A stretch of DNA of 64,000 bases from an uncultured Alphaproteobacteria bacterium (GCA_903897605.1 CAIUCH010000016.1:1-64000), one strand, 5' to 3'; positions 25,872-34,740 are shown, numbered from the stretch's first letter. Numbers and translations are program-made. Notes: a model not told the origin generated them from the letters alone.

Positions 25872-26972
25872 TTATTTTGTGCCGGTCGGAGCGGGAGCCG
25901 TCTGGGCCGGCATCGGCGTTACCTTCGTGTCCGGTCGCAGATTCTGCAGGCCCTGCACGATCAGCTTGTCGCCGGGCTTGAGCCCATCCACCACCTGCCA
26001 ATCGCCGCCCACGGCGCGCGCGGTCTTGATCAGCCTAAGGCTTGCCATGTTCTGATTGTCCACCACCAGCACGGTGGGCTCGCCCTTGGGATTGCGGCCG
26101 ACCGCCAGTTGCGGCACCAGGATGCCGTGCGGATCGACGCCTTCATTGATGGTGGCGCGCACATACAGCCCCGGCAGCAGGATGCCCTGCGGATTGGGGA
26201 AGATTGCGCGCAATCGCACGGCGCCGGTGGTGGGATCCACCGTCACGTCGGTGAATTGCAGCTTACCTTTCAAGGGATAGATGCTGCCGTCGTCCAGGGT
26301 CAGGGTGACATCGGCCGTGAGCGGGCCGCCGCGATCGATCTGACCCATTTGCGCGGCGCGCTCCAGCGCCAGCAATTCGGACGAGGATTGATCGATATCG
26401 ACATAGATGGGGTCGAGGGTCGAGATCGTGGCCAATGCGCTGGCCTGATTGGCGGTGACCAGCGCGCCCACCGTCACGGTCGAGGCGCCGATGCGCCCGC
26501 TGATTGGCGCGACGATATGGGTGTAGTTGAGGTTGATCCGCGCCCCTTCGGTATTGGCCAGCGCCAGTTTGTAGGCCGCCTGGGCGTCATCATTGTCCTG
26601 CAGGGAGATGGCGTTGGCGTTCAGAAGAGCGGCATAGCGGGTCGCCTTGACCTTGGCGCTGGCGAGTGTCGCGGCGGCACTGTCATAGGCGGCCTGATAG
26701 GGGGCCGGATCGATCTGATAAAGCGCCTGGCCGACCTTGACGCTACTGCCTTCGGTGAAGAGCCGGGCCTTGACGATGCCATTGATCTGCGGCCGGACGT
26801 CGGAGACGGCGGTAGGGTCGGTGCGGCCGGGGAGCTCGGAGGTGAGCTGGACCGGCTGTTCCTTGATGACCACGAAACCGGCCATCGGCGTCATCTGCTG
26901 CTGTTGCTGGGGTGGGCTGCAAGCCGCCAGAAACGCTGCGATCGCCACGATGATCGAAAAACTGCGCGACAT
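25872..26972 (-). CDS. RND efflux periplasmic adaptor lipoprotein
   Basis: A 366-residue AcrA/MexA-type membrane fusion protein. The lipoprotein signal MSRSFSIIVAIAAFLAAC gives lipidated Cys19. Beta-barrel, lipoyl (DVRPQINGIVKARLFTEGSSVKVGQALYQID) and alpha-hairpin regions follow in order, with the barrel/MP domain at the C-terminus. It links the permease to an outer-membrane channel. It is the first gene of the pump operon; two CpxR-like direct-repeat sites lie 114-197 bp upstream. Confidence 0.93.
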   Translation of the reverse strand: MSRSFSIIVAIAAFLAACSPPQQQQQMTPMAGFVVIKEQPVQLTSELPGRTDPTAVSDVRPQINGIVKARLFTEGSSVKVGQALYQIDPAPYQAAYDSAAATLASAKVKATRYAALLNANAISLQDNDDAQAAYKLALANTEGARINLNYTHIVAPISGRIGASTVTVGALVTANQASALATISTLDPIYVDIDQSSSELLALERAAQMGQIDRGGPLTADVTLTLDDGSIYPLKGKLQFTDVTVDPTTGAVRLRAIFPNPQGILLPGLYVRATINEGVDPHGILVPQLAVGRNPKGEPTVLVVDNQNMASLRLIKTARAVGGDWQVVDGLKPGDKLIVQGLQNLRPDTKVTPMPAQTAPAPTGTK

Positions 26973-27085
26973 GAATTCCCCTCAAAATGCCGGTCCCAAC
27001 CGGCCCCCGATTTGGGCGCTCTCCTAGCAGAAGCCGCGCCGATCCCCAACCTGCCGCAAGGGCAAATAGGCCCCGGCGCTCGGTT

Positions 27086-27102
27086 TTTACAGATGATTTA
27101 CA
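27086..27102 (-). promoter_or_regulatory. CpxR/OmpR-like direct-repeat box, proximal
   Basis: TTTACAGATGATTTACA; on the pump's strand this is TGTAAA-N5-TGTAAA, a hexamer repeated with an 11-bp period, as bound by OmpR/PhoB-family regulators. It resembles the CpxR box GTAAA-N5-GTAAA with one extra spacer base. It is 114 bp upstream of the adaptor start. Confidence 0.5.
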
Positions 27103-27152
27103 TAGGTCGGGTGGCGAAGATTGTAAGGGGCCGCCGGCAGAAAGACCTCGTC

Positions 27153-27169
27153 TTTACAGATGCTTTACA
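27153..27169 (-). promoter_or_regulatory. CpxR/OmpR-like direct-repeat box, distal
   Basis: TTTACAGATGCTTTACA, identical to the proximal box except for one spacer base and 67 bp away. It overlaps the stop codon of dusB, so it was probably recruited for the downstream pump operon. Confidence 0.5.
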
Positions 27170-28196
27170 CAGTCAGCGCGTTTTGTGCGCAAAGCGGAGT
27201 GTTCAGCCAGAAATTTGTGACAGCTTTTTCGAGGGCACTTGCACTTTCGATCCGGCAAAGTGTTGCTTTCGCCTCACGCCGTGTTGCAACACTGCCGAGG
27301 GGAATATTTTCCACATACCAGCCCAGATGTTTGCGGAATACCTTGAGGCCCAGCGCATCGCCGTAGAATCTCACGGAAGCGGAGAGATGGTCGAGCAGGA
27401 TCGCAAGGCGCGTCCGGGCATCCGGCTCCACCATCGCATCACCTGTGACCAGCGCGTCCCCCAGCGCGGAGGCGATCCAAGGCCGTCCATAGCTGCCGCG
27501 TCCGATCATGATGGCATCGGCACCGGATTGGGCCAGGGCGCTTCGCGCGGAAGCGAGGTCGGTGACGTCGCCATTGACGATCACCGGTATCCTCACCGCC
27601 CGTTTGACCTCGGCGATGGCGCACCAATCGGCACTGCCTCTGTAGAATTGCTGGCGGGTGCGGCCATGCACGGTGATCGCTTTTACCCCCAGCTGTTCGG
27701 CCCGCGCCGCAATTTCGGGCGCATTCTTCCAATGTTCGTCCCAGCCCAGCCGCATCTTCACGGTAACCGGTCGGGTGGTGCCGTTGACGGCCGCGCCGAT
27801 CAGCCGTGACGCCAGATCCTCGTCCCGCATCAATGCCGAACCGGACAAGGCGCCGGTGACCTCCTTGGCGGGACAGCCCATGTTGAAATCGATGATGTCG
27901 GCGCCGGCCTGTTCCGCCAGCCGCGCGCCCTTGGAAATCCATTCGGCTTCGCGTCCCACCAGCTGGATCACCATCAGCGGCAGCGCATGCTCGTCCTCCT
28001 TGCCGCCGATGGCGGCGCGGCGCACGACATCGGGACGCCCCCGGGCAAAGCTGTCACAGGCCACCATCTCGGTAGCAACATAGGGTGCCCCCTGCCGCGA
28101 GGCCGCCTGGCGGAAAGGCAGATCCGACACCCCCGTCATGGGGGCGATCAGCACCCGGCCAGGAATGGTGATGTCGCCGATTTTCAGGCTGTCCAT
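27165..28196 (-). CDS. dusB: tRNA-dihydrouridine synthase (DusB type)
   Basis: An FMN-dependent tRNA D-loop uridine reductase, NifR3 family. Motifs include VLIAPMTGVSDLPFR, QLVGREAEW, IIDFNMGCPAKEVTGALSGSALM with the catalytic Cys, VKMRLGWDE, VHGRTRQQFYRG and MIGRGSYGRPW. ATG 28196 is chosen because KIGDITIPGRV is the typical start region and CGAGG lies upstream; ATG 28232 would add 12 residues. Unlike many alphaproteobacteria it is not next to ntrBC. Its 3' end contains the distal regulatory box of the pump operon. Confidence 0.93.
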   Translation of the reverse strand: MDSLKIGDITIPGRVLIAPMTGVSDLPFRQAASRQGAPYVATEMVACDSFARGRPDVVRRAAIGGKEDEHALPLMVIQLVGREAEWISKGARLAEQAGADIIDFNMGCPAKEVTGALSGSALMRDEDLASRLIGAAVNGTTRPVTVKMRLGWDEHWKNAPEIAARAEQLGVKAITVHGRTRQQFYRGSADWCAIAEVKRAVRIPVIVNGDVTDLASARSALAQSGADAIMIGRGSYGRPWIASALGDALVTGDAMVEPDARTRLAILLDHLSASVRFYGDALGLKVFRKHLGWYVENIPLGSVATRREAKATLCRIESASALEKAVTNFWLNTPLCAQNALTV

Positions 28197-28262
28197 CCTC
28201 GGGCAATAGCCTTTTTCCTGGGTTTTTTCCAATAGTTAAGGCCTTGCACCTTAGAACGGGCC

Positions 28263-28997
28263 ATGTCCTGGGTCCGGTTCAATCGTCTTTTCGCCCGCCT
28301 GACGCCGGTGCGCCCGGTGCGCCTTGGCACCGCACGGCCCATCGCCAGCATCACCTTCGACGATTTCCCCAAATCGGCCTGGACGCGGGGCGGTCCGATC
28401 CTGGCGCAGCATCGGGCGCGCGCCACTTATTATACGGCCGGCGGCTTCTGCGGCCGTACGGTGGACGGCACCGTCTATTATGATGCCCAGGATCTTCGGG
28501 CCATCGCGGCGGCCGGCCATGAGATTGCCTGTCACGGCTTTGCCCATCAGGCGACGCCGACCCAGTCCTTCCGGGAATTGACCGAGGATGCGGCGCGCAA
28601 TGCCGAATTCCTGAAACCGTTCCTGAATGGCGGCGCGGCGGAAAGCTATGCTTTTCCCTATGGCGCGGTGTCGCCGCGCACCAAGAAATTCTATGCCAGG
28701 CGCTTCACCAATGCGCGCGGCGTGCATCCCGGGCTGAACAGCGGGCGCGTCGACCTGGCGCTTCTCAATGGCGTCTCGATGGAAAAACGCTGCTGGAGCC
28801 GCGAAGCCATCACCCGCGCCATCACCCGCGCCCGTCATGACCGGGCCTGGATGGTGTTCTATACCCATGACATTAGCGACGATCCCAGCCCCTATGGGTC
28901 CACCCCTGCCATGTTGTCGGAAATACTGGATCGTCTGGCCCAAGCGCATATCGAAATCCTGCCGATGCGCGAGGCGGTCAAAGCTGCTATCGGTTAG
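28263..28997 (+). CDS. Polysaccharide deacetylase family protein
   Basis: A 244-residue NodB-domain protein. The conserved motifs are SITFDDFPKSAW (catalytic Asp and metal Asp), GHEIACHGFAHQ (metal-binding HxxxH), FAFPYGAVSPRT-like motif 3 and a late FYTHDISD. No signal peptide is seen. Likely a carbohydrate esterase family 4 deacetylase of a glycan or glycolipid; the substrate cannot be told. It starts 66 bp from divergent dusB and ends 3 bp before the aminotransferase, so it may be in an operon with it. Confidence 0.8.
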   Translation: MSWVRFNRLFARLTPVRPVRLGTARPIASITFDDFPKSAWTRGGPILAQHRARATYYTAGGFCGRTVDGTVYYDAQDLRAIAAAGHEIACHGFAHQATPTQSFRELTEDAARNAEFLKPFLNGGAAESYAFPYGAVSPRTKKFYARRFTNARGVHPGLNSGRVDLALLNGVSMEKRCWSREAITRAITRARHDRAWMVFYTHDISDDPSPYGSTPAMLSEILDRLAQAHIEILPMREAVKAAIG

Positions 28998-29000
28998 ACC

Positions 29001-29876
29001 ATGAGCCACCTGATCGCCACCTCCAACACGTCGCAGACCTGGACCTTTTTCGAGGGCGCCTGGCACGAAGGCAATGTCGCCATCATGGGCCCGCGCACCC
29101 AAGGCGCCTGGCTGGCCTCGGTCCTGTTTGACGGCGCCCGCGCCTTTGAGGGCGTGACGCCGGACCTTGACCGACATTGCGCCCGTCTCAACGAATCCGC
29201 ACGGGTCTTCAAATTGAAGGCGGTGCTGAGCGACGAGGAATGGCTGGCGCTCGCCAAGGTGGGGGTGCGCAAATTCGACCCCAAGGCGGCACTTTATATC
29301 CGGCCGATGTATTGGGCGGATGCGGGGTTCGGCGGCGGGGTGAAATTCGATCCCGAAAGCACCCGCTGGTGCCTGTGCATCTATGAGACTCCGATGTTGG
29401 AGCCCAAAGGCTCGGCGATCACCTTGTCGACGCATCGCCGCCCCACGGCGGAGACCGCGCCGGTGGCGGCCAAGGCGGCCTGTCTTTATCCCAACAATGG
29501 CCATGCCTTGATGGAAGCGGAGGCCCGCGGCTTCGACAATTGCCTGCTGCGCGACATGCTGGGCAATATTGCCGAGCTGGCCAACGCCAATGTCTTCATG
29601 GTGAAGGACGGCGTGGTATTCACACCGGCGCCGAACGGCACATTCCTGTCGGGCATCACGCGGGCAAGGGTGATCGGGCTGTTGCGTGGTGACGGCGCGA
29701 CCGTGGTCGAGAAGCCGCTATTGTACGAGGATTTCCTGGGCGCGGACGAGATTTTCTCCAGCGGCAATTTCAACAAGGTAGCGCCGATGACCCGGATCGA
29801 GGATCGCCAGATGCAGATCGGTCCGGTCTATCGCCGTGCCCGCAAGCTGTACTGGGATTTCGCGCACGCCCGTTAG
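29001..29876 (+). CDS. Branched-chain amino acid aminotransferase-like PLP enzyme
   Basis: A 291-residue fold-type IV PLP aminotransferase. The pattern FFEGAWHEGNVAIMG..GAWLASVLFDGARAFEGV, the PLP Lys158 in AAKAACLYPNNG, and the phosphate-binding LSGITRARVIGLLR fit BCAT/IlvE. It probably interconverts branched-chain 2-keto and amino acids, although D-amino acid or aminodeoxychorismate relatives are possible. It is 3 bp after the deacetylase and abuts the convergent TPP-enzyme gene. Confidence 0.82.
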   Translation: MSHLIATSNTSQTWTFFEGAWHEGNVAIMGPRTQGAWLASVLFDGARAFEGVTPDLDRHCARLNESARVFKLKAVLSDEEWLALAKVGVRKFDPKAALYIRPMYWADAGFGGGVKFDPESTRWCLCIYETPMLEPKGSAITLSTHRRPTAETAPVAAKAACLYPNNGHALMEAEARGFDNCLLRDMLGNIAELANANVFMVKDGVVFTPAPNGTFLSGITRARVIGLLRGDGATVVEKPLLYEDFLGADEIFSSGNFNKVAPMTRIEDRQMQIGPVYRRARKLYWDFAHAR

Positions 29877-31577
29877 TTACGGGCGCGCCTTGATCCTGGC
29901 CTCGGCCTGGGCCCGGATTGCGGCCAGGGTCGAAACCGGCGTGATGCCCTCGCCATCAAATTTGACATGAATGATGGAGGGAATGCCGGATTCTTGCGCG
30001 GCGCGGAAGGCTGCGGCGAAGTCGTCGGTTTTCTCCACGGTGGCGCCGAAGCCGCCGAAGCTGCGCGCATAAGCGGCAAAATCGGGATTGACCAATCCGG
30101 TGGCGATGACGCGGCCGGGATATTCGCGCTCCTGATGCATGCGAATGGTGCCGTACAGGTTGTTGTCGAACACCAGGACGATGATCGGCAATTTGTATTG
30201 AACGGCGGTGGCGAACTCCTGACCGTTCATCAGGAAATCGCCGTCGCCATTGATCGAGATCACCCTGCGCTCCGGATGCAAGATCTGCATCGCCACCGCG
30301 GCGGGAACGCCATAGCCCATCGAGGCGGAGATCGGCGCGATCTGGGTTCCGAAGCTGCGGAACCGGTAGAAGCGGTGGATCCAGGAGGCGTAATTGCCCG
30401 CGCCGTTGCACAGGATGGCGTCGGCCGGCAGATTCTCCCGCAGCCAGATCATGATGGCGCCGAGATTGACGGCGCCTGGCTGCGGCACGGGAGTTTGCGA
30501 CCAGGCAATATAGTCGTCATGCGCGTCGCGGACCTGATCCGCCCAGGGGGCCGGTGCACGCGGGGAAAGCCTGTCCAGGGCTTCGGCGAAACGGCTGGGC
30601 GAGGCGTGGATCGCCAGATGCGGGCGATAGACGCGGCCCAATTCTTCCGCGCCGGGATAGACATGCACCAACCGGATCTGGGGATTGGGAATGTCGAACA
30701 AGGTGTAGCTCTGGCTGGTGGTTTCGTTGAGGCGCGCGCCTGCCGCGATCACAAGATCGCTGGCCTTGACCCGCGCCAGCAATTTCGGATTGGGCACAAG
30801 GCCCAGATCACCCGCGTAGTTGGGATGCAGCGGATCGAATAAGGGGCTGCGCCGATAGCTGGTCATCACCGGCATCTGGAAGCGTTCGGCAAAGCGCATT
30901 GCCGCGGCGCAGGCCGCCGGGTTCCAGCGGCCGCCGCCCAGCAGCAACAAAGGCCGCTGGGATTGCGCGATCAGATCTTCAAGCGCCGTGATGTCGGAGG
31001 CTGCCGGCGAAGTTTCCAGCGCCTCGATGAAAGCAGGATCGCCGGATGGCGCCGGTCCGGTCAGCATGTCGCGCGGCAACGCCAGCACCACCGGTCCAGG
31101 CCGTCCGGCCAGCGCGGTGGAAAAGGCGCGGCCGACATATTCGGCCATGCGCGCCGGCTCACCGATCTCGGCGGTCCATTTGGTCATGCTGCCGAACACG
31201 GCGCGATAGTCGAGCTCCTGGAATGCGTCGCGCTCTTTGTTTTTGCGCTCGACCTGGCCCACGAACAGGATCAACGGGGTGGAATCCTGTTGGGCGATAT
31301 GGATGCCGGCCGAGGCGTTGGTGGCGCCGGGACCACGGGTGACGAAACAGATGCCGGGCCTTCCCGTGGCCTTGCCATGGGCTTCGGCCATCATCGCCGC
31401 GCCGCCTTCGTTACGGCAGATCGTCACCTGAATGCCGCTGTCATAAAGCGCGTCCAGTACGGCCAGATAGGATTCACCCGGCACACAAAAGACATGGCGG
31501 ACGCGCTGGGCGATCAGATTCTCGACCAAGACCTGCGCGGCGGTAAGCGTGTTGGTTTGCTTGGGCTGAAGGGTCAT
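29877..31577 (-). CDS. Thiamine pyrophosphate enzyme, acetolactate synthase-like
   Basis: About 566 residues in the three-domain layout of the POX/AHAS family: N-terminal Pyr domain with the TPP-activating Glu in FCVPGESYLAVLDAL, central domain, and C-terminal PP domain with the TPP/Mg motif GDGDFLMNGQEFATAV..DNNLYGTIRMHQ. No small regulatory subunit gene follows, so this is probably a specialised TPP enzyme (decarboxylase or carboligase) and not housekeeping IlvB. ATG 31577 overlaps the stop of the GNAT-like gene (ATGA); the longer reading from 31715 would run inside that gene. Confidence 0.82.
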   Translation of the reverse strand: MTLQPKQTNTLTAAQVLVENLIAQRVRHVFCVPGESYLAVLDALYDSGIQVTICRNEGGAAMMAEAHGKATGRPGICFVTRGPGATNASAGIHIAQQDSTPLILFVGQVERKNKERDAFQELDYRAVFGSMTKWTAEIGEPARMAEYVGRAFSTALAGRPGPVVLALPRDMLTGPAPSGDPAFIEALETSPAASDITALEDLIAQSQRPLLLLGGGRWNPAACAAAMRFAERFQMPVMTSYRRSPLFDPLHPNYAGDLGLVPNPKLLARVKASDLVIAAGARLNETTSQSYTLFDIPNPQIRLVHVYPGAEELGRVYRPHLAIHASPSRFAEALDRLSPRAPAPWADQVRDAHDDYIAWSQTPVPQPGAVNLGAIMIWLRENLPADAILCNGAGNYASWIHRFYRFRSFGTQIAPISASMGYGVPAAVAMQILHPERRVISINGDGDFLMNGQEFATAVQYKLPIIVLVFDNNLYGTIRMHQEREYPGRVIATGLVNPDFAAYARSFGGFGATVEKTDDFAAAFRAAQESGIPSIIHVKFDGEGITPVSTLAAIRAQAEARIKARP

Positions 31578-32416
31578 TTGAAGAAAACTCTCTCGGTATA
31601 GGCAAGATCGTTGAGAGTGGGCGGGCGCGGTCCCTTGTAGAAGCGTGGTTCCATGCCCGGCACATAGCGCGAGACCGGACTGGCTGATTTGCCGTCCAGA
31701 ATGAATCCGACGCAACCCCGTGTGAGGAAATACCGTCCCAGGGCGGCGCCGCAGCGTTCAAACGCGCAAGGGTCCCGGCAATAGATGAGCTCCAGCATCG
31801 GCAGCGGCGGGTGGGCAAGGCGGCGCGGCTTGAACACGAATGGCGACACGATGCCGTTATTCTCACACACGACACTGATGCAACCCAGCTTGCGATGATC
31901 TTCGAGCAGCGCACGCTCGGGCAGGTCGGCGGGAATTTTTTCACGGACCTTGCCGCCACCCAGACCGAGCGCCGTAAAGGCAGCGCTGCGTCCGAAATTA
32001 TATTGGGTCCAGCCGGAAGCCCGCAGCATGGGCCAGGTGTGTTCGGCGGGCGAGATGTTCAGATAGGTGACATGCTTGAGCCTGGTCGCCATCACATTCA
32101 GCAAGGCGGCATGGGCGCGATAGGCTTCCTGCACATACCAGGACGAGACATTGGAAATGATATTCTCTCCGCGGCGCGAAGTTATGGTCAGCAGCGCGCC
32201 AACCAGGCCATCCTCGCCTTCCAGCCCGTACCCGAAGCGGGAACCGCCTTCGATTGAGGGCAGTGCCGCCATTCGCGCCAGGCCCAAATACCAGAAGTCG
32301 CGGGCATGATGGGGAAATGCCTGCATGAAGATATCGACGAGCGTGTCGAAATCGCCCTCCACGATCTGGCGGCAATGCACGCGATGGCCTGCTTGTGTTT
32401 CCGTCGACGCGAGCAT
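31574..32416 (-). CDS. GNAT-like acyltransferase
   Basis: A protein of about 280 residues with a GNAT-like N-terminal half (CRQIVEGDFDTLVDIFMQAFP, then IISNVSSWYVQEAYRAHAALLNVMATRL, which fits the acetyl-CoA-binding strand-helix) and a less typical C-terminal half. It probably transfers an acyl group to an amine, but the substrate is unknown. ATG 32416 has AAAGGT upstream. It is translationally coupled to the TPP enzyme and divergent from the carrier/ligase/reductase operon, which suggests one pathway. Confidence 0.55.
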   Translation of the reverse strand: MLASTETQAGHRVHCRQIVEGDFDTLVDIFMQAFPHHARDFWYLGLARMAALPSIEGGSRFGYGLEGEDGLVGALLTITSRRGENIISNVSSWYVQEAYRAHAALLNVMATRLKHVTYLNISPAEHTWPMLRASGWTQYNFGRSAAFTALGLGGGKVREKIPADLPERALLEDHRKLGCISVVCENNGIVSPFVFKPRRLAHPPLPMLELIYCRDPCAFERCGAALGRYFLTRGCVGFILDGKSASPVSRYVPGMEPRFYKGPRPPTLNDLAYTERVFFK

Positions 32417-32455
32417 AAAAGACCTTTCAATCAAGCCTTTATCGCTTATTTCGCA

Positions 32456-32470
32456 TTAGCGGAGTGTTAA
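32456..32470. promoter_or_regulatory. Near-consensus CtrA-like site (TTAG-N7-TTAA)
   Basis: Seven of eight conserved bases of TTAA-N7-TTAA, in the 95-bp divergent gap between the GNAT-like gene and the acyl-carrier-like ORF. Weak evidence. Confidence 0.25.
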
Positions 32471-32511
32471 AGTTCCAGCACTAGTCTGGAGTGGCATTTC
32501 CAGGTTCCGCG

Positions 32512-32664
32512 ATGACCATCCAGGCTACGATTTTCGAGCAATTCGCTAAGGTCGCGCGATTGGAAGATTTGCTGGGTGTAGATCCCATTACGACTATCGA
32601 AGACGCCAATTTTCCCGTCACCCTGGGCGAGTTTGTGAAATCCCATGACAACGCCTTTGCCTGA
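32512..32664 (+). CDS. Tiny acyl-carrier-protein-like ORF lacking the phosphopantetheine serine
   Basis: A 50-residue ORF beginning MTIQATIFEQFAKVA and ending in FPVTLGEFVKSHDNAFA. Its C-terminal part, VARLEDLLGVDP..EDANFPVTLGEFVKS, reads like helices II-IV of an acyl carrier protein and its start like helix I, but the segment that should carry the Asp-Ser-Leu attachment site is absent. The simplest explanation is an in-frame internal deletion of about 30 codons, perhaps between short GTCGCG repeats. It overlaps the ligase gene by 20 bp, which suggests a coupled carrier. It cannot be a functional carrier as read, so it is either a decayed gene or a repurposed peptide. Confidence 0.45.
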   Translation: MTIQATIFEQFAKVARLEDLLGVDPITTIEDANFPVTLGEFVKSHDNAFA

Positions 32665-33994
32665 TTTGCGCAGGCGCCTCAAGCCGGGCGGTGTCCTCAG
32701 CGCCGGGAACGCCGTTATCGGGTTTGACGCACTGATCGCCGGCAATCCGCTTTCGGTCGAACTGGCGACGCTGGACGGCGCCCATGTGCTGCTGCGAACC
32801 CGCAGCCAATTCTCTGCCGCGATGGCGCTGATCGCGTTGGACGGCATCGCGGCCCGGATCGTGATCGCACCGCCCGATCTGAAGGAGGAATTTCTCAAGG
32901 ATGTGATCGGGCGCGCACAAATCGACACGTTGGTGACGGATGGCGACCCCCTCGAAGGATTGCGGACCGTGACGATCTTCGCCGCACCGAAGCCCGTGAT
33001 GGAGATTCCCGCGACGCGCGCAAGCGAGTGGGTCATGTTCACATCCGGCACCACCGGTGCTCCCAAGATGGTGGGGCATACGCTGGAAGCGCTCACCGGC
33101 GCGATCAAGCCGACAAACGATGCCGTCGTTTGGGGTACCTTTTATGACATTCGGCGCTATGGCGGCTTGCAGATATTTCTGCGCGCGGCGTTGGGCGGCG
33201 CCTCGCTGATATTGTCCGACCCGGAGGAATCCGCCGCCGATTTTCTGGACCGGCTGGGCCGGGGCGGTGTCACGCATTTGACCGGTACGCCATCTCATTG
33301 GCGGCGCGCCCTGATGAGCCCGGCTATGCACCGGGTCGCGCCGCGCTATGTCAGGCTGTCGGGCGAAATCGCCGACCAGGCCGTGCTGGACAGCCTGAAG
33401 GCGAAATTCCCCGCCGCCGCGATCGGCCATGCCTATGCCTCGACCGAGGCGGGCGTAGGCTTTGAAGTGACCGATGGGTTGGAAGGCTTTCCGGCATCCT
33501 TTGTCGGGGGCCCGGGGCCGGTGGAGATGCGGGTGGTGGACGGCTGTCTGCAGATTCGCTCATCGCGTACGGCGACGCGCTTTGTCGGCAGTTCCGACAA
33601 GCTCGATGACAATGGCTTTGTGGATACGGGCGATATGGTCGAACTGCGGGACAATGGCGGCGATCCGGCAAAAGCGCGTTATTATTTCGCGGGACGGCGC
33701 GGCGGCATCATCAATGTCGGCGGCCTCAAGATTCATCCGGAGGAAGTCGAAGCGGTGATCAATCGCCATCCCGCCGTGCGGCTGTCGCGGGTTTCCGGCC
33801 GCCGCAGCCCGATTACCGGCGCCATCGTCGTCGCCGAAGTGGTGCTGGAGGATGGCGGGGACCATGATACGATCCGCACGGAGATCCTGCGCGATTGCCG
33901 CGCCGTCCTGAAGCCATTCCAGGTGCCTGCCATGTTGCGGATAGTCCCGAAGCTGGAATTGAGCGCGGGCGGAAAGTTGCTGCGCCATGCGTAA
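32645..33994 (+). CDS. AMP-dependent acyl ligase (adenylate-forming enzyme)
   Basis: A 449-residue ANL-superfamily enzyme, short for the family. Visible core motifs: P-loop WVMFTSGTTGAPKMV, YASTEAG (A5), FVDTGDMVEL (A7), GRRGGIINVGGLKIHPEEVE (A8), and a C-terminal Lys in LSAGGKLLRHA (A10). It would activate a carboxylate as acyl-AMP and pass it to CoA or a carrier thiol. Its start lies within the upstream carrier-like ORF and its end overlaps the SDR by 8 bp, so the three genes form a tight operon. Confidence 0.82.
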   Translation: MTTPLPDLRRRLKPGGVLSAGNAVIGFDALIAGNPLSVELATLDGAHVLLRTRSQFSAAMALIALDGIAARIVIAPPDLKEEFLKDVIGRAQIDTLVTDGDPLEGLRTVTIFAAPKPVMEIPATRASEWVMFTSGTTGAPKMVGHTLEALTGAIKPTNDAVVWGTFYDIRRYGGLQIFLRAALGGASLILSDPEESAADFLDRLGRGGVTHLTGTPSHWRRALMSPAMHRVAPRYVRLSGEIADQAVLDSLKAKFPAAAIGHAYASTEAGVGFEVTDGLEGFPASFVGGPGPVEMRVVDGCLQIRSSRTATRFVGSSDKLDDNGFVDTGDMVELRDNGGDPAKARYYFAGRRGGIINVGGLKIHPEEVEAVINRHPAVRLSRVSGRRSPITGAIVVAEVVLEDGGDHDTIRTEILRDCRAVLKPFQVPAMLRIVPKLELSAGGKLLRHA

Positions 33995-34706
33995 CGTGCT
34001 GGTCACCGGCGGTTCGCGCGGCATCGGATTGGCGGTGGCAGAAAAACTTGTCGGTGATGGCTTTCGCGTTTTTGCCCTTGCGCGCAAGAATACCGACGCG
34101 TTGAGCGCGGCGATGGCGGCGTCACCCGCGCTGCATTTCGTTCCATTCGATTTGTCGAACCTGGAAGCCATACCGGATCTGGTGCGGGGCCTGAAGGCCG
34201 AACATGGTCCGCTTTATGGCCTGGTCAACAACGCGGCGCTGGGCAGCGAAGGCCTGCTCTCCAACATGCACAATTCCGATATCGAGGCGCTGGTGCGTCT
34301 CAACATCCTGTCCCCGATCCTGCTGACCAAATTTGCCGTGCGGGGGATGATGACGGCGGGCGGGGGCCGCATCGTCACCATGGCTTCGATCATCGGCTTC
34401 ACCGGCTATAGCGGCCTCAGCGTCTATGGCGCGACCAAGGCTTCGATGCTGGGCTTTACCCGCAGCCTGGCGCGCGAAGTGGGCCGGCTGGGCATTACCG
34501 TGAACGCCGTCGCGCCTGGCTTCATCGCCACGGACATGACGGCCGGAATGACCGGGGAGCAGACGGCCAGGATCGCATCGCGCAGCGCGCTGAAGCGCCT
34601 GGCCGGCGCCGACGACGTCGCCAATGCGGTGAGTTATCTGATGAGCGATGGCGCCGGCAATGTCACAGGCACCACCATCACCGTGGATGCCGGCAATACC
34701 GCCTAG
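33987..34706 (+). CDS. SDR-family reductase, FabG-like
   Basis: A 239-residue classical short-chain dehydrogenase. The cofactor motif is TGGSRGIG at residues 7-14, with NNAA for the adenine-ring pocket, the catalytic Ser in VTMASIIG, and YxxxK in SVYGATKASMLG, followed by NAVAPGFIATDM. The pattern is closest to 3-oxoacyl-ACP reductases. In the operon with a ligase and a carrier-like ORF it probably reduces an activated beta-keto acyl intermediate, by inference. Confidence 0.82.
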   Translation: MRNVLVTGGSRGIGLAVAEKLVGDGFRVFALARKNTDALSAAMAASPALHFVPFDLSNLEAIPDLVRGLKAEHGPLYGLVNNAALGSEGLLSNMHNSDIEALVRLNILSPILLTKFAVRGMMTAGGGRIVTMASIIGFTGYSGLSVYGATKASMLGFTRSLAREVGRLGITVNAVAPGFIATDMTAGMTGEQTARIASRSALKRLAGADDVANAVSYLMSDGAGNVTGTTITVDAGNTA

Positions 34707-34740
34707 GGATTCGGCGCAGGGCACATGCGGCGCGGCCAGA

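Noticed and set aside
26109-27809. 566-codon plus-strand frame
   Set aside because: Antisense to the adaptor and dusB genes; no recognisable domain.
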